Shown in pieces: positions 16,768 through 25,682 of a DNA stretch of 64,000 nucleotides (within the stretch, counting starts at the first letter, position 1; every line of letters starts with the position of its first letter). A program made the translations under genes and the position numbers. The stretch is from Citrifermentans bremense (lineage in GTDB: Bacteria; Desulfobacterota; Desulfuromonadia; Geobacterales; Geobacteraceae): contig NZ_AP023213.1 in the NCBI RefSeq assembly GCF_014218275.1, forward strand, positions 4,274,954 through 4,338,953, in the 5' to 3' direction. Under the pieces are notes generated by a model. It searched no databases. It was not told the origin of the DNA and was given only the letters and a program-made list of their open reading frames with translations.

Positions 16768-18766
16768 CCCCGGGCCCGATCCCCAGGACGCCCTGGCGGC
16801 GCTGCAGCAAAAGCTCGCGGGGCTCGGGGAATCCTCGATGCGCAAGAGCTACTACCCCGAACTGCAGGAGCGCCTGGAGGAGCTGGAGCGTTTCAAGGCG
16901 TTCCTGGATCACAGCAACGACGCCATCTGCCTGGTAGAGGCCTCCACCGGACGCATCGTGGACCTGAACGACTCGGCCAGCCGCCAGACCGGCTGGAGCC
17001 GGGACGAGCTGCTGCAGCAGTCCCTCTTCGATCTCTCCAACCTGCAGCAAAACGCCGCAGCAGAAGCTCTGATCCTTTCCTCCGAGGAGATGGCAAGCGT
17101 CCGGATCCTCGCCGTCACCGAAGTTCACCGCAAAGACGGCGGGATTTTCCCCGCCGAGATCACCCTGAACCGGATGCAGTTCCGGGACCGCTCCTACGTG
17201 CTGGCGGTCGCCCGGGACATAACCCAGCGCAAGGCAATGGAGGAGGCGCTCAGGGAGAGCGAGGAATTCCTCAAGAACATCGTGGACCACATCCCCGCGG
17301 TGGTTTTCGCCAAGGAGGTGCAGGAACTTCGTTTCGTCACCATCAACAAGGCGTGCCAGGAGGTGTTCGGCTTGAGCCGCGCCGAGGTGCTGGGACGGAC
17401 CAACTACGACCTCTTCCCGAAGGAGCAGGCGGAGTTCTTCACCAAGGTGGACCGGGAGACCTTGGCCAAGGGGGAGCTGGTGGAGGTCCCGGAGGAGATC
17501 ATCAGCACCCCGAACGGCGACCGGATACTGCGGGTAAAGAAGATCCCGCTCTTCGACAACCAGGGGAAGGTCCGTTTCCTGCTGGGAATCGCCGAGGACA
17601 TCACGGAAAGGAAGCAGCTGGAGGAAAAGCTGCTGCAATCGCAGAAGATGGAGGCCATCGGGCAGCTGGCGGGGGGGGTGGCGCACGACTTCAACAACAT
17701 CCTGATGGTGATTCTGGGGTACGGGAGCATCCTCGTCAACGAGGAGACGCTGCCGGCGCGGCAAAAGGAGCAGGTGGAGCAGATCATGAACGCTGCGGAC
17801 AAGGCGGCGAAGCTCACCTCGGACCTCCTCGCCTTCAGCCGGAAGCAGGTGATCAAGCCCTCCACCATGGACTTGAACGACATCATCCTGCACGTGGAGA
17901 AGTTCCTCTCCCGCATCATCGGCGAGGACGTCCAGCTCAGGGCGCGGCTCACCCCGCGCGAGCTGCAGGTCGACGTCGACCGGGGGCAGATAGAGCAGGT
18001 GCTGATCAACCTCGCCACCAACGCACGGGACGCCATGCCCAAGGGGGGGCTGCTCACCATCGAGACCTCGGCGCAGAGAATCGACGAAGCCTTCGCCCAG
18101 GCCAACGGCATCGGCGTCCCCGGCCCTTATGCCGTCATCTCCATCTCCGACACCGGGGTAGGGATGGACGAGCAGACCCGCAGGAGGATCTTCGAACCGT
18201 TCTTCACCACCAAGGAGGTGGGGAAGGGAACGGGCCTCGGGATGTCCATCGTCTATGGCATCATCCAGCAGCATAGCGGCTTCGTCAACGTCTACAGCGA
18301 GCCAGGGCTGGGGACCACCTTCCGCATCTACCTACCCTTCAGCGAACAAAGCGCCGAGGCGGCCTTGGAGCCCGAGGTCGCAGTCGCCCCTCCGGGTGGA
18401 ACTGAGACCATACTCGTTGTTGAGGACGAGCCGGACCTGCGCCTGCTTTTGCAGAACATCCTCTCGGGGGCGGGGTACCGCGTGCTCCTGGCGGAAAACG
18501 GGCAGGTCGCCGCCGACCTCTACGCGGCCCGCGCGGGAGAGATAGCCCTGGTGCTGATGGACATGATCATGCCGGGGATGAGCGGCAAGGAAGCCTGCCA
18601 CGTCATCCGCGCGGTAGACCCGGCCGCGAAGGTGCTCTACACCAGCGGCTACACCATGGACATCATCAAGAGCCGGGATCTGTTGGATGAGGGGACGGAA
18701 CTCCTGATGAAACCGGTGCGCCCCGTGGAACTGCTGAAGAAGGTTCGGGAGATGCTGGACAGGTAA
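16751..18766 (+). CDS. Soluble PAS-PAS hybrid histidine kinase with receiver domain
   Basis: 671 residues without membrane segments. Order: a coiled N-terminus (1-50), PAS (about 50-165), PAS with PAC (about 172-288, ending [13 protein letters not shown]), HisKA with the phospho-acceptor His312 in GGVAHDFNN, HATPase with DTGVGMD and GKGTGLGMS, and a C-terminal receiver with phospho-Asp604 (VLMDMIMPG) and Lys in MKPVRP. It senses a cytoplasmic signal, possibly redox or a small aromatic. The start lies inside the 3' end of the alcohol dehydrogenase gene (GAGGTCCTCT before ATG), a tight coupling that suggests a shared stimulus. No output regulator is adjacent. Confidence 0.93.
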   Translation: MKNPSDPGPDPQDALAALQQKLAGLGESSMRKSYYPELQERLEELERFKAFLDHSNDAICLVEASTGRIVDLNDSASRQTGWSRDELLQQSLFDLSNLQQNAAAEALILSSEEMASVRILAVTEVHRKDGGIFPAEITLNRMQFRDRSYVLAVARDITQRKAMEEALRESEEFLKNIVDHIPAVVFAKEVQELRFVTINKACQEVFGLSRAEVLGRTNYDLFPKEQAEFFTKVDRETLAKGELVEVPEEIISTPNGDRILRVKKIPLFDNQGKVRFLLGIAEDITERKQLEEKLLQSQKMEAIGQLAGGVAHDFNNILMVILGYGSILVNEETLPARQKEQVEQIMNAADKAAKLTSDLLAFSRKQVIKPSTMDLNDIILHVEKFLSRIIGEDVQLRARLTPRELQVDVDRGQIEQVLINLATNARDAMPKGGLLTIETSAQRIDEAFAQANGIGVPGPYAVISISDTGVGMDEQTRRRIFEPFFTTKEVGKGTGLGMSIVYGIIQQHSGFVNVYSEPGLGTTFRIYLPFSEQSAEAALEPEVAVAPPGGTETILVVEDEPDLRLLLQNILSGAGYRVLLAENGQVAADLYAARAGEIALVLMDMIMPGMSGKEACHVIRAVDPAAKVLYTSGYTMDIIKSRDLLDEGTELLMKPVRPVELLKKVREMLDR

Positions 18767-18800
18767 GTCAATTGACAATGGACAATTGACGATTGACAAC
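18765..18800. repeat. Short ATTGAC-type intergenic repeat
   Basis: CAATTGACAATGGACAATTG followed by ACGATTGACAA, made of near-repeats of a 7-8 base unit and weakly self-complementary (CAATTG occurs twice). It lies just after the histidine kinase stop. Compare the other low-complexity intergenic repeats at 53552-53632 and 63159-63207. Confidence 0.5.
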
Positions 18801-18897
18801 GGGTTTGCTTTTTGACAGGTCGCGGCGTTAAAAGGGTGCCCGGCGGCGGGGGCAGGTTAGTTCGGAAACCATGCGGTATTTCAGGAAAGCGGAAGGA

Positions 18898-19977
18898 TCA
18901 GCTCCGGCAGCGTAAAAGGAAGAGCTTCTCCGCGTAACTCTCCGCCATAGCCAATTCCTCCGGTGAGAGTGCTGCGGCGGGGACGGGTTTCTTGAAGCGG
19001 CGTAGAAAAGCGCAATCACGGCGAGTCAGCGGCTGGTTTGCCTCCCCCAGGCGCCCGGCTATCAGCAAGGGCGTCAGGTGCGGCCGCGACAGCACCCCCT
19101 CAAGACAACGGTTGAGCCGGAAGCTTCCCCCCTCCGAGCATCCCCCCCTGACATCCTTCCCCAGGTAGAGCACGAAGTTCCCCGGGCTCTCGCGCCGTTC
19201 CTCCATCTCCCTGATCCTGGCCGCCTCCTGTTCCGGGTCGGAGAGGGCGCCGCGGTGAGCGAACAGAAGCGGCTTGAGCCCACTCCCCCCCACGAGATCC
19301 AGGAAACGGTCGATCTTGAAGCTGGTAACCAGGGGGTGCAGCAGCGCATCCGCGAGCCCCGATCGCGACGACACCTCCTCCGACTGCTCGAAGAATTCCC
19401 GCAGGCGCGATCCTTTCCTGCTGCGGGCGACCATCTGCAACACATGTTCGGGGGAGCGCACCCGCAAAAGACGCAGCGCCCGCCGGATCGAGTCTTCCTC
19501 CCAGCGGGTATAGGTGCTGTAGACCATCACCCGCAGTATCCCCCCCTCTCCCAGCCTCTTTCCCAAGGCGACAAGTCCCGCCAGCGGGTCTTCCAGGTGG
19601 TGCAGCACCCCGTAGCAGTCGATGAACCCGAAAGGTCCGGGGGCAATGAGCGGGTCGAGAAGGTCCCCCGCGAGAAACTCAGGGCGCGTCATGCCGTGCA
19701 GCAGGCAGTGCAGCCGTGCACGGCGCAGGCTTTTATCCGAGAGGTCGAGGGCGGTGATGGCGCTGCCAGGGTTGGCGAGGGCAAAGGGATAGGGGGCGAA
19801 GCTGCCGCAGCCGGCAATGAGGATGCGGCGCAGGTGGTCCGGAGGTAGTTCGCCGTTGAACCGGGCCCAAAGGGCTTCCAGGTTGTTGGCGTATGTGTCG
19901 CAGCGGCGCACGGAGGCCAGGAGGGGGTAATCCGGGTAGGGGTACAGCTCGTAATGGCGGCGCACGCTGTCGGGCAT
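18898..19977 (-). CDS. SAM-dependent class I methyltransferase
   Basis: 359 residues. The N-terminal VRRHYELYPYPDYPL is typical of a methyltransferase subfamily. Motif I is ILIAGCGSFAPYPFALA near residue 53, the acidic strand ALDLSDKSL follows, and motif IV is DCYGVLHHLEDP. A C-terminal helical extension of about 140 residues is not recognised. I chose the ATG at 19977; a GTG three codons upstream is equally open. It follows the soluble chemoreceptor on the same strand, separated by the 9-bp tandem repeat. The acceptor is unknown; a protein or small-molecule substrate is possible. Confidence 0.8.
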   Translation of the reverse strand: MPDSVRRHYELYPYPDYPLLASVRRCDTYANNLEALWARFNGELPPDHLRRILIAGCGSFAPYPFALANPGSAITALDLSDKSLRRARLHCLLHGMTRPEFLAGDLLDPLIAPGPFGFIDCYGVLHHLEDPLAGLVALGKRLGEGGILRVMVYSTYTRWEEDSIRRALRLLRVRSPEHVLQMVARSRKGSRLREFFEQSEEVSSRSGLADALLHPLVTSFKIDRFLDLVGGSGLKPLLFAHRGALSDPEQEAARIREMEERRESPGNFVLYLGKDVRGGCSEGGSFRLNRCLEGVLSRPHLTPLLIAGRLGEANQPLTRRDCAFLRRFKKPVPAAALSPEELAMAESYAEKLFLLRCRS

Positions 19978-20022
19978 GGCGGGCACTCTAGCAAGATCCT
20001 TCGCTCAGGGCAAGGCGGAACC

Positions 20023-20103
20023 GACCTGTCTGACCTGTCTGACCTGTCTGACCTGTCTGACCTGTCTGACCTGTCTGACCTGTCTGACCTGTCTGACCTG
20101 TGC
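20023..20103. repeat. Tandem repeat of the 9-mer GACCTGTCT
   Basis: Eight exact copies of GACCTGTCT (20023-20094) plus a degenerate ninth (GACCTGTGC). It is intergenic, between the chemoreceptor stop (20122) and the methyltransferase start (19977). A shorter array of GACCTGTCC lies at 63615-63647. Confidence 0.95.
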
Positions 20104-20121
20104 GGCCTGTGTGGCCCCCGC

Positions 20122-21651
20122 TTAGAAGGTGAACCGGTTCACCATGGTGGAAAGCTTGGCGACCTGGGCCTCCAGCTCCTTCGCTGCCAGAAGCGAGTCG
20201 GCCGCGCCGGAGGCGTTCTTTTCGGTGACGCCGGTTATGTGGGCTGCCCGCGCGTTGATCTCCTCGATCCCCGCCGTCTGCCCTTCGATGCTTTGCAGGA
20301 TATCGTCGGCAAAGCGGGCTATCGCCTGCGCCGCCTCAACCGCGCCTTCCAGCTCGCGATCGATCTCGCGGGAGATTACCACCCCTTGCCGCGCCAGATC
20401 CTGCGAGGACCTGGTGAGAGCCCCGGTGCTCTTCGCCGCGTCGGCCGACCTGACGGCAAGGGCGTGGATCTCGTCTGTCATCGCCTTGAATTCGTTGCCC
20501 GCCCCCTCGACGTGGGCCGCTTCGACCGCAGCATTCACTCCCAAAAGGTTCGAGAACCTGGCGATCTGCAGCAGGCTCGCTACCAGCGCGCCGAATTCCT
20601 CCTGGTGCTCCTGGCCCAGCTTCTTCTCGAACTCCTTCATCGCATTGGCCGTCTGGGAGCACTGCCGGGAGAGCTTGCGGATCTCCTGGGCCACGACACC
20701 GAAGCCGCCCGCCGAGATCCTCATCCGGGCCGCCTTCTCGACGGTGCTCCCGGCGAGGACCCCGGTCTCCTGGGCAATCCCGTCAATTTCCCCGGCTATG
20801 GAGGCGGTGCTTTCGGCCGCGCCGCTGATCTCGTCCATGGAGGCAAGCATCCGCCCCATGGCCTCCTTGGCCAGGCGGATCGCGTCCGATGCCTTCTTGG
20901 CGTCGGCATTGGCTTCCTTGGAACGCTGCGCGCTCTTCGTGGCGCTCTGGGAGAGCTGCGCGAGACTCACCGAGGTCTCCCCCAGCTCCTTGCTCTGCTC
21001 GCTCGCCCCCTGGGCGAAGGAGGAGCTGACGCTGGAGATGCGTCGCTCCACGTCCGAGACCAGTCCTACCGCCTCGGAGACCTGGGCTATGGCGTCGTTC
21101 AGCGCACCCGCCGTTGAGTTCATCGCCTTTCGGATCGCGGCATGCTCTCCCCGGTATTTCCCGCTCATCCTGCTTTTAAGGTCGTAGCGCGCCAGTCGCT
21201 CCAGCACCTCCCCCGCCTCGTGAATAGGTGCGATGACCGCGTCCAGGGTCCCGTTGAACCCTGCGATCAGCTCCTTCCAGACTCCCTGGTAATCCCAGTC
21301 GTTGCCGCGGGTCCTGAGCTTCCCCTCCCCGATGCTATCGGTCAGGTGCACCGCCTCGGCGTGGATGCCGTAGAGGATGGCCAAAAGGGTGTTGATGTCC
21401 TGCTTGATCTGGTGGAACTCGCCCTGGTACTCGTCGATCACGAACGGGGGGAGCTTGCCGTGGACGATCTCCTGCAGCGCGCCGCCGGCGAGCCGCAAGG
21501 GGGCGACCAGTGCGTCGATCATGCCGTTGATGAGGCTGACCGTTTCCACGTCGTCGCCCTTGAGCCCCTTGAGATCCGCGCGCACGTCGAGCTTTCCCGC
21601 CATCATCGCCTCGGAGAGCTCCTTCACCACCTGGTTCACCGCCTTACTCAT
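20122..21651 (-). CDS. Soluble poly-HAMP chemoreceptor with two degenerate hairpin-tip segments
   Basis: 509 residues, no membrane segments and no sensor domain. Residues about 1-200 look like tandem HAMP-type repeats (for example LIAGFNGTLDAVIAPIHEAG and RYDLKSRMSGKYRGEH). The signalling region is odd. Residues 291-330 (GIAQETGVLAG to FGVVAQEIRKLSRQ) and again 362-402 (QIARFSNLLGVNAAVEAAH to FKAMTDEIHALAVR) each align with one canonical chemoreceptor hairpin tip, and each is degenerate. It is the last gene of the hydrogenase operon, its start overlapping the maturation protease stop by 8 bases. A CheW lies at the operon head, so this receptor probably reports on the hydrogenase or its redox partner. 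Confidence 0.85.
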   Translation of the reverse strand: MSKAVNQVVKELSEAMMAGKLDVRADLKGLKGDDVETVSLINGMIDALVAPLRLAGGALQEIVHGKLPPFVIDEYQGEFHQIKQDINTLLAILYGIHAEAVHLTDSIGEGKLRTRGNDWDYQGVWKELIAGFNGTLDAVIAPIHEAGEVLERLARYDLKSRMSGKYRGEHAAIRKAMNSTAGALNDAIAQVSEAVGLVSDVERRISSVSSSFAQGASEQSKELGETSVSLAQLSQSATKSAQRSKEANADAKKASDAIRLAKEAMGRMLASMDEISGAAESTASIAGEIDGIAQETGVLAGSTVEKAARMRISAGGFGVVAQEIRKLSRQCSQTANAMKEFEKKLGQEHQEEFGALVASLLQIARFSNLLGVNAAVEAAHVEGAGNEFKAMTDEIHALAVRSADAAKSTGALTRSSQDLARQGVVISREIDRELEGAVEAAQAIARFADDILQSIEGQTAGIEEINARAAHITGVTEKNASGAADSLLAAKELEAQVAKLSTMVNRFTF

Positions 21652-22114
21652 GAACGCCTCCCTGTACCAGCCTGCGCACCTCCGCCACCGCGTGGTCGAT
21701 GGCCCCTGCCACGGCGCCGGTCATGAACTCACGGGTCCGGTTGAAGCAGCGCCCCTCGATCCCCACGAGCGTCACCTGCTCCGGCATCTTCTCGGGAAAC
21801 AGCAACCTGCCGATCTCGATGATCTCCCTCAAACCGACCCCGTGCACCGAGATCTCCGGCCCCGCCTCGGGGAGCTCCTGCCACGGTATCACGTGCACCG
21901 CCCCCGGGACCTCCCCCAGTTGCACCGCGTCGACCACGATCAGGTGCGCCTCCCCCTGCAGCATGGCAAGAAGGTCGAAACCGCCCACACCCAGGTACTC
22001 CAGCCGGGCCGCCAGCGGCTCAAGCCTTCGGTATACCTCGTAGCCCGCGGCATCGTCCGCCACCAGCTCGTTCCCTATGCAGACCACTATTGCGCTGTCG
22101 TTTTGAAGACGCAT
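21644..22114 (-). CDS. Hydrogenase maturation endopeptidase (HyaD/HybD family)
   Basis: 156 residues. The motif CIGNELVADDAAGYEV near residue 12 carries the nickel-sensing acidic residue, and VVDAVQLG near 60 and the His in ISVHGVGL near 91 are further conserved. These enzymes remove the C-terminal peptide of the large subunit after nickel insertion. The large subunit here has a 23-residue extension after DPCLSCATH that would be its substrate. The start overlaps the preceding gene by 28 bases. Confidence 0.92.
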   Translation of the reverse strand: MRLQNDSAIVVCIGNELVADDAAGYEVYRRLEPLAARLEYLGVGGFDLLAMLQGEAHLIVVDAVQLGEVPGAVHVIPWQELPEAGPEISVHGVGLREIIEIGRLLFPEKMPEQVTLVGIEGRCFNRTREFMTGAVAGAIDHAVAEVRRLVQGGVHE

Positions 22115-22542
22115 CGTTCACCCACCGATTCAGGAACCGACTTGACCGGGCGGCAGAGGAGCCCGTTCGCGATCCCGTCGAGATAGTAATGGAACAGGCG
22201 GCAGAGGGACTCGCCGGGCTCCTGTTTCCTCAGCCGGCACATCTCCCTCAGGATGCACCTGTCGAAGAGCAGCCGATTTTCCTCCAGGGAAAACTCGAAC
22301 CCCGCCTGCATCTGCCGGGAAAGCGCCTCGATCACCTTTTCCAGGGTCGGCTCCGGTATTTCCAGCGGCAGCTTCTTCGCCGTGTCCCTCCCGGCGATCC
22401 TCCCCACCGGTGCAGTGTTCCCGCCCATGATGTTGTCGATGGTGCTGGCGAAGGCATCCAAGAGGAACGCCACCTCGTTGCGCGCCTTGTCGTAATCCTC
22501 GGCGGTCAGGTCGACGCTGTAGTTCTGGTCGCTCGTGTTCAT
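22087..22542 (-). CDS. V4R-like small protein, hydrogenase-operon associated (copy 2)
   Basis: 151 residues, not a standard hydrogenase accessory protein. The layout resembles V4R-type sensor folds: a helix with AFASTIDNIMGGNTA, a GRIAGRDTAKKLP segment, and a closing LFHYYLDGIANGLL, then an acidic-Cys end GERCVFKTT. The same order of motifs occurs in the protein at 25178-25672, so the two look like distant paralogues. The start overlaps the ferredoxin stop by 4 bases. V4R domains bind small hydrophobic ligands or cofactors and are structurally related to haem-NO-binding proteins. The ligand here is unknown, and the domain call is inference from pattern. Confidence 0.55.
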   Translation of the reverse strand: MNTSDQNYSVDLTAEDYDKARNEVAFLLDAFASTIDNIMGGNTAPVGRIAGRDTAKKLPLEIPEPTLEKVIEALSRQMQAGFEFSLEENRLLFDRCILREMCRLRKQEPGESLCRLFHYYLDGIANGLLCRPVKSVPESVGERCVFKTTAQ

Positions 22543-22793
22543 AGGAATTTCCCCATCTTCCTGCAGAACTCCTCGTCCCGGTAGAAGTTCTTGACCAGGT
22601 GGAAGTCGCGGTGGGTGATCGCGCCGGAAGGGCAGATGTAGGCGCAGGAAAGGCAGGCGATGCAGTCTTCGGCGTGGTCGACGCTGCAAAGCCTTTTCTC
22701 CTCATCCAGTTTGAACACCTTGGTGGGGCAGATGTCGATGCACAGCTCGCACCCCCGGCAGGACTGCTCGTGTACCATGATCTCAACTGGCAT
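22539..22793 (-). CDS. 2[4Fe-4S] ferredoxin
   Basis: 84 residues. Two cluster motifs, CRGCELCIDICP near residue 12 and CIACLSCAYICP near residue 44, followed by a 30-residue helical tail. It lies directly after the hydrogenase large subunit, separated by 3 bases. It is the only obvious electron-transfer protein of the operon, so it may be the hydrogenase electron partner. No flavin or NAD-binding subunit is encoded nearby. Confidence 0.92.
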   Translation of the reverse strand: MPVEIMVHEQSCRGCELCIDICPTKVFKLDEEKRLCSVDHAEDCIACLSCAYICPSGAITHRDFHLVKNFYRDEEFCRKMGKFL

Positions 22794-22796
22794 CTC

Positions 22797-24212
22797 TTAC
22801 CTCCGAAGGGTCTTGACCGTCTCGGCGCCCCGCCTGACCGCTATCTCCAGCGGCATCCGCCCGAGGGCGTGGGTGGCGCAGGAGAGGCAGGGGTCGTAGC
22901 AGCGGATGCTGAACTCGACGGCGTTCAGGAGCGCCCGGTCGTCGGGGCGGTCGATCACGTGGGACTGGGCGGACTGCTCGATGGAGCGGTTGATGAGGGA
23001 GTAGTTCTGCTGGGTCGCGACGATCAGGTTTGCCGCACGCACGATCCCCCGCTCGTCGATCTGGTAGTCGTGGATCAGCGTTCCCCGCGGCGCCTCGACG
23101 TGCCCCACTCCCCTCCCCCCCTGGAAGCGGACCGGGACCCGGGTCTCGCCGCCGATCGCCTTGTCGCGCAGGATCTCTCCCGCCCGCTCGACGGCCCATA
23201 CGATCTCGATCAGCTTGGCGTAGGTCTGGAACACGGTGGTGTGGCAGGGAGCCCCGCCGAGGCGGGCGAACTCGGCGAACTCGGCGTCGGCGAGCTCGGT
23301 CCCGAAGCGGCGCGCCGCGTTCATCCGGGCCATGGGCCCCACCCGGTAGTCGTGCAGCTCGCCGTCGAGTTCCACCTGCACCTTCTTCATGTAGGACCAC
23401 TCCACCACGGACTCGCGCAGGTACCGGTCGTAATCCTCGATGCCGAACTCGACACGGGTGGCGCCGGTATCGTCGATGACGCGGAGCTTCCCCGCGATCA
23501 GGGAGACCCCTTCATCCTGCACTGTTCCCATGCCGAAGCTGGGTACGATCCACTTCTCCCCCATCTCCGGGTGCGCCTCCAGCGCCCGCATCAGGAGCCC
23601 CTTCACCGCCGGAACCACCTGCGGCAGCACCCCTCGCGCCTCGTCCACCCACTCCTTGAGCGCCTTTAGCTTCTCCTGGTCGAGGGTAAAGGCGATGCCG
23701 CCGGCAACCGAGGTCACCGGGTGCGTCCCCCTCCCCCCCACCATCTCGTTGATCTTCTGGCCGATGCTCCGCAGGCGCAGCGCGAGTTTCGCGAGCTCCG
23801 GGTTCGCCTGCACGATACCCACGATGTTCCGGACCCCCGGGTCCGCGTCGAGCCCGAGTACCAGGTCCGGCCCCTGGAGCACGAAGATGGACAGCGAGTG
23901 CGAGTGGATGATGTGCCCAAGGTACATCAGCTCCCGCAAAAGGAGCGCTGCCGGGGGGGGCGTGACCCCTGCCGCGTGGTCCAGAGCGTTACAGGCGGCA
24001 ATGTGGTGCGCCGTGGGGCAGACCCCGCAGATGCGGGCAGTCACGTGCGGCATCCGGTCCGCCTCCATCCCGATCAGGATCTTCTCGAAGCCGCGCAGCT
24101 CGTTCACCACAAGCCCCGCGCTTTCCAGCGCCCCGGCCTCGTCCAGGTTGATGAACACCTTCGCGTGCCCCTCGATCCGGGTCACCGGGTCTATCTTCAA
24201 AGTTCGCTTCAT
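22797..24212 (-). CDS. [NiFe] hydrogenase large subunit (group 3-like)
   Basis: 471 residues. Nickel ligands are complete: Cys62 and Cys65 in RICGVCPTAH and Cys442 and Cys445 in DPCLSCATH. Maturation cleavage is expected after His448, removing 23 residues. The N-terminal IDPVTRIEGHAKVFI is typical. Length and lack of a Tat signal in the small subunit suggest a cytoplasmic MvhA/HoxH-like enzyme; the precise group needs a phylogeny. The start overlaps the small-subunit stop (ATGA), and an ATG two codons upstream is possible. The operon lacks HoxFU, MvhD and HdrA. Confidence 0.92.
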   Translation of the reverse strand: MKRTLKIDPVTRIEGHAKVFINLDEAGALESAGLVVNELRGFEKILIGMEADRMPHVTARICGVCPTAHHIAACNALDHAAGVTPPPAALLLRELMYLGHIIHSHSLSIFVLQGPDLVLGLDADPGVRNIVGIVQANPELAKLALRLRSIGQKINEMVGGRGTHPVTSVAGGIAFTLDQEKLKALKEWVDEARGVLPQVVPAVKGLLMRALEAHPEMGEKWIVPSFGMGTVQDEGVSLIAGKLRVIDDTGATRVEFGIEDYDRYLRESVVEWSYMKKVQVELDGELHDYRVGPMARMNAARRFGTELADAEFAEFARLGGAPCHTTVFQTYAKLIEIVWAVERAGEILRDKAIGGETRVPVRFQGGRGVGHVEAPRGTLIHDYQIDERGIVRAANLIVATQQNYSLINRSIEQSAQSHVIDRPDDRALLNAVEFSIRCYDPCLSCATHALGRMPLEIAVRRGAETVKTLRR

Positions 24213-25156
24213 CGGCATCCCCCGGCCTCGTAATCCGCCTGCTCGTCCTCGATCCAGCGCTTGATCTGAAAGGTGGGCTTGCAGCCGATCATCGAGGCGG
24301 CCATGGTGTAGGAGTAATGGGACTTGGAGGAGCGCTCGATCGAGCTGACGATCTCGTCCCGGTCTATCTTGGTGAGCCGCGACATGCGGTCGGCGATCTC
24401 GGTCCTGATGTCGCGGTTGGGTTCGGTGAGGATCTGCATGGTGGCCCCGGCGCAGCCGGTGCAGGGGACGCCGTTGGTGGGACAGGGGGCGAGGCAGCGG
24501 TCGATGGTAACCGACCCCATGCAGGTGTACCCCTGGCTCAGGAAGCAGCGCTCCGGGTCGGGGATCCCGTCGAAGCTCGACCTGATTTCGGAGACCTCGG
24601 TCTTCTCCATGCTCCGCTTGCACTTGGCGCAGACCGAGCGGCGGCTTACTTCCGGCTCCCTTCCCGCAACGAGGGCGGTCAGCGCCTCGAAGATGAAGGC
24701 CGGGTGCGGCGGGCAGCCGGGAAGGTAGAAGTCGACCGGGATCACGGTGTCCAGAGGCGAAACCACAGATTCGAGCGGCGAGACCTCGCGGTTTGGGGGG
24801 GGAGCGGGAATCGTGGTCTTGTTCTCCAGGTAGACCGCCGCCGCTATCTCCTCCGGGGTATGGATATTCCCCGCCCCCGCCGGGCCGCCAAAGACGGCGC
24901 AGGAGCCCCAGGCGATGACGATGTCGCAGGATTCGCGCATCTTGAGGGCTGCGTGCCGGTCGTGCTCGTTGCGTATGGCGCCCGACACCAGCCCGACAGT
25001 CGCGGGGGGGTACCCCTTGATGTCGGTCAGCACCGGGCAGCGCTGGATGCGCACCGCCTCCAGCACGTTCAGGATCTTCTCGTGCAGGTCGACAATGGCG
25101 ACGTGGCACCCGGAACAGTCGCTCAGCCACTCCGTGTTGACGGTAACTTCACCCAT
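24209..25156 (-). CDS. [NiFe] hydrogenase small subunit
   Basis: 315 residues, no Tat signal. Proximal-cluster cysteines are seen in WLSDCSGCH (near residue 13), WGSCAVFGG and LPGCPPHP. Further Cys-rich motifs (CAKCKRS, GYTCMGSV, CLAPCPTNG, CTGCAG) supply medial and distal clusters as in MvhG/HoxY-type subunits. Electrons from H2 would pass along these clusters to a partner, probably the operon ferredoxin. GGGAGGGTTTC precedes the ATG at 25156. A start 6 codons upstream is less likely. Confidence 0.9.
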   Translation of the reverse strand: MGEVTVNTEWLSDCSGCHVAIVDLHEKILNVLEAVRIQRCPVLTDIKGYPPATVGLVSGAIRNEHDRHAALKMRESCDIVIAWGSCAVFGGPAGAGNIHTPEEIAAAVYLENKTTIPAPPPNREVSPLESVVSPLDTVIPVDFYLPGCPPHPAFIFEALTALVAGREPEVSRRSVCAKCKRSMEKTEVSEIRSSFDGIPDPERCFLSQGYTCMGSVTIDRCLAPCPTNGVPCTGCAGATMQILTEPNRDIRTEIADRMSRLTKIDRDEIVSSIERSSKSHYSYTMAASMIGCKPTFQIKRWIEDEQADYEAGGCR

Positions 25157-25177
25157 GAAACCCTCCCGGCGCAAAGA

Positions 25178-25672
25178 CTATGGATTTCGTACCACGAGCT
25201 TCTTGTAACAGGCGTTCTCGCCGGCGTGCACGATCTCCAGGGACGACTCGCGCCCCATGATGTTCTGGAGCGCACCGGCGAAGAAGCCGTACATCATGTT
25301 GCAAAGCGATCCCTTCTGGACGTGCCCGAAGCGAAACAGCGACTGGCGGATCATGCAGTCCCGGAAGACCAGCATCACCTCCAGCCCCTCCTCCCCCTGC
25401 CGCACCATTTCCTTTTGATCGTGGGTCTTGAACGGCTCGAAGAGCCAGAGGTAGTCGTTTTGCTCCAGGACCCGCCTGGTCGCCGCCAGCGCCTCGTCTA
25501 TCTCCCCGGTCCTCGGGACCCCCTGCGAAAGCTTCTTCCCCAGGTTCACCCCGGCAAGGTACGAGATGTTGCCGGCCGATTCGCCTATGGCCTGTTCCGT
25601 TCCCGACGCTATGGCCCCGAGAAAGACCATCGCGTCCTGCAGGGCCAGCCTGTCGTTGCTTTTTGTCTCCAT
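25178..25672 (-). CDS. V4R-like small protein, hydrogenase-operon associated (copy 1)
   Basis: 164 residues. The C-terminal part, SLCNMMYGFFAGALQNIMGR followed by EIVHAGENACYKKLVVR, fits the V4R domain end (a GFxxGxLxxxxGR helix, then a strand with an acidic residue and a Cys before the final strand). The middle has RDCMIRQSLFRFGH with another Cys. It lies between cheW (10 bases away) and the hydrogenase small subunit (21 bases). A possible job is sensing a ligand and modulating the enzyme or the chemoreceptor. The domain assignment is by eye; no catalytic residues are seen. Confidence 0.6.
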   Translation of the reverse strand: METKSNDRLALQDAMVFLGAIASGTEQAIGESAGNISYLAGVNLGKKLSQGVPRTGEIDEALAATRRVLEQNDYLWLFEPFKTHDQKEMVRQGEEGLEVMLVFRDCMIRQSLFRFGHVQKGSLCNMMYGFFAGALQNIMGRESSLEIVHAGENACYKKLVVRNP

Positions 25673-25682
25673 GGAGTGCTCC

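Noticed and set aside
20023-20103. Possible CRISPR array
   Set aside because: The 9-base units are contiguous without spacers, and no cas genes are near. It is a simple tandem repeat.
22797-24212. Selenocysteine-containing [NiFeSe] hydrogenase
   Set aside because: The C-terminal motif is DPCLSC with both cysteines encoded and no in-frame TGA.
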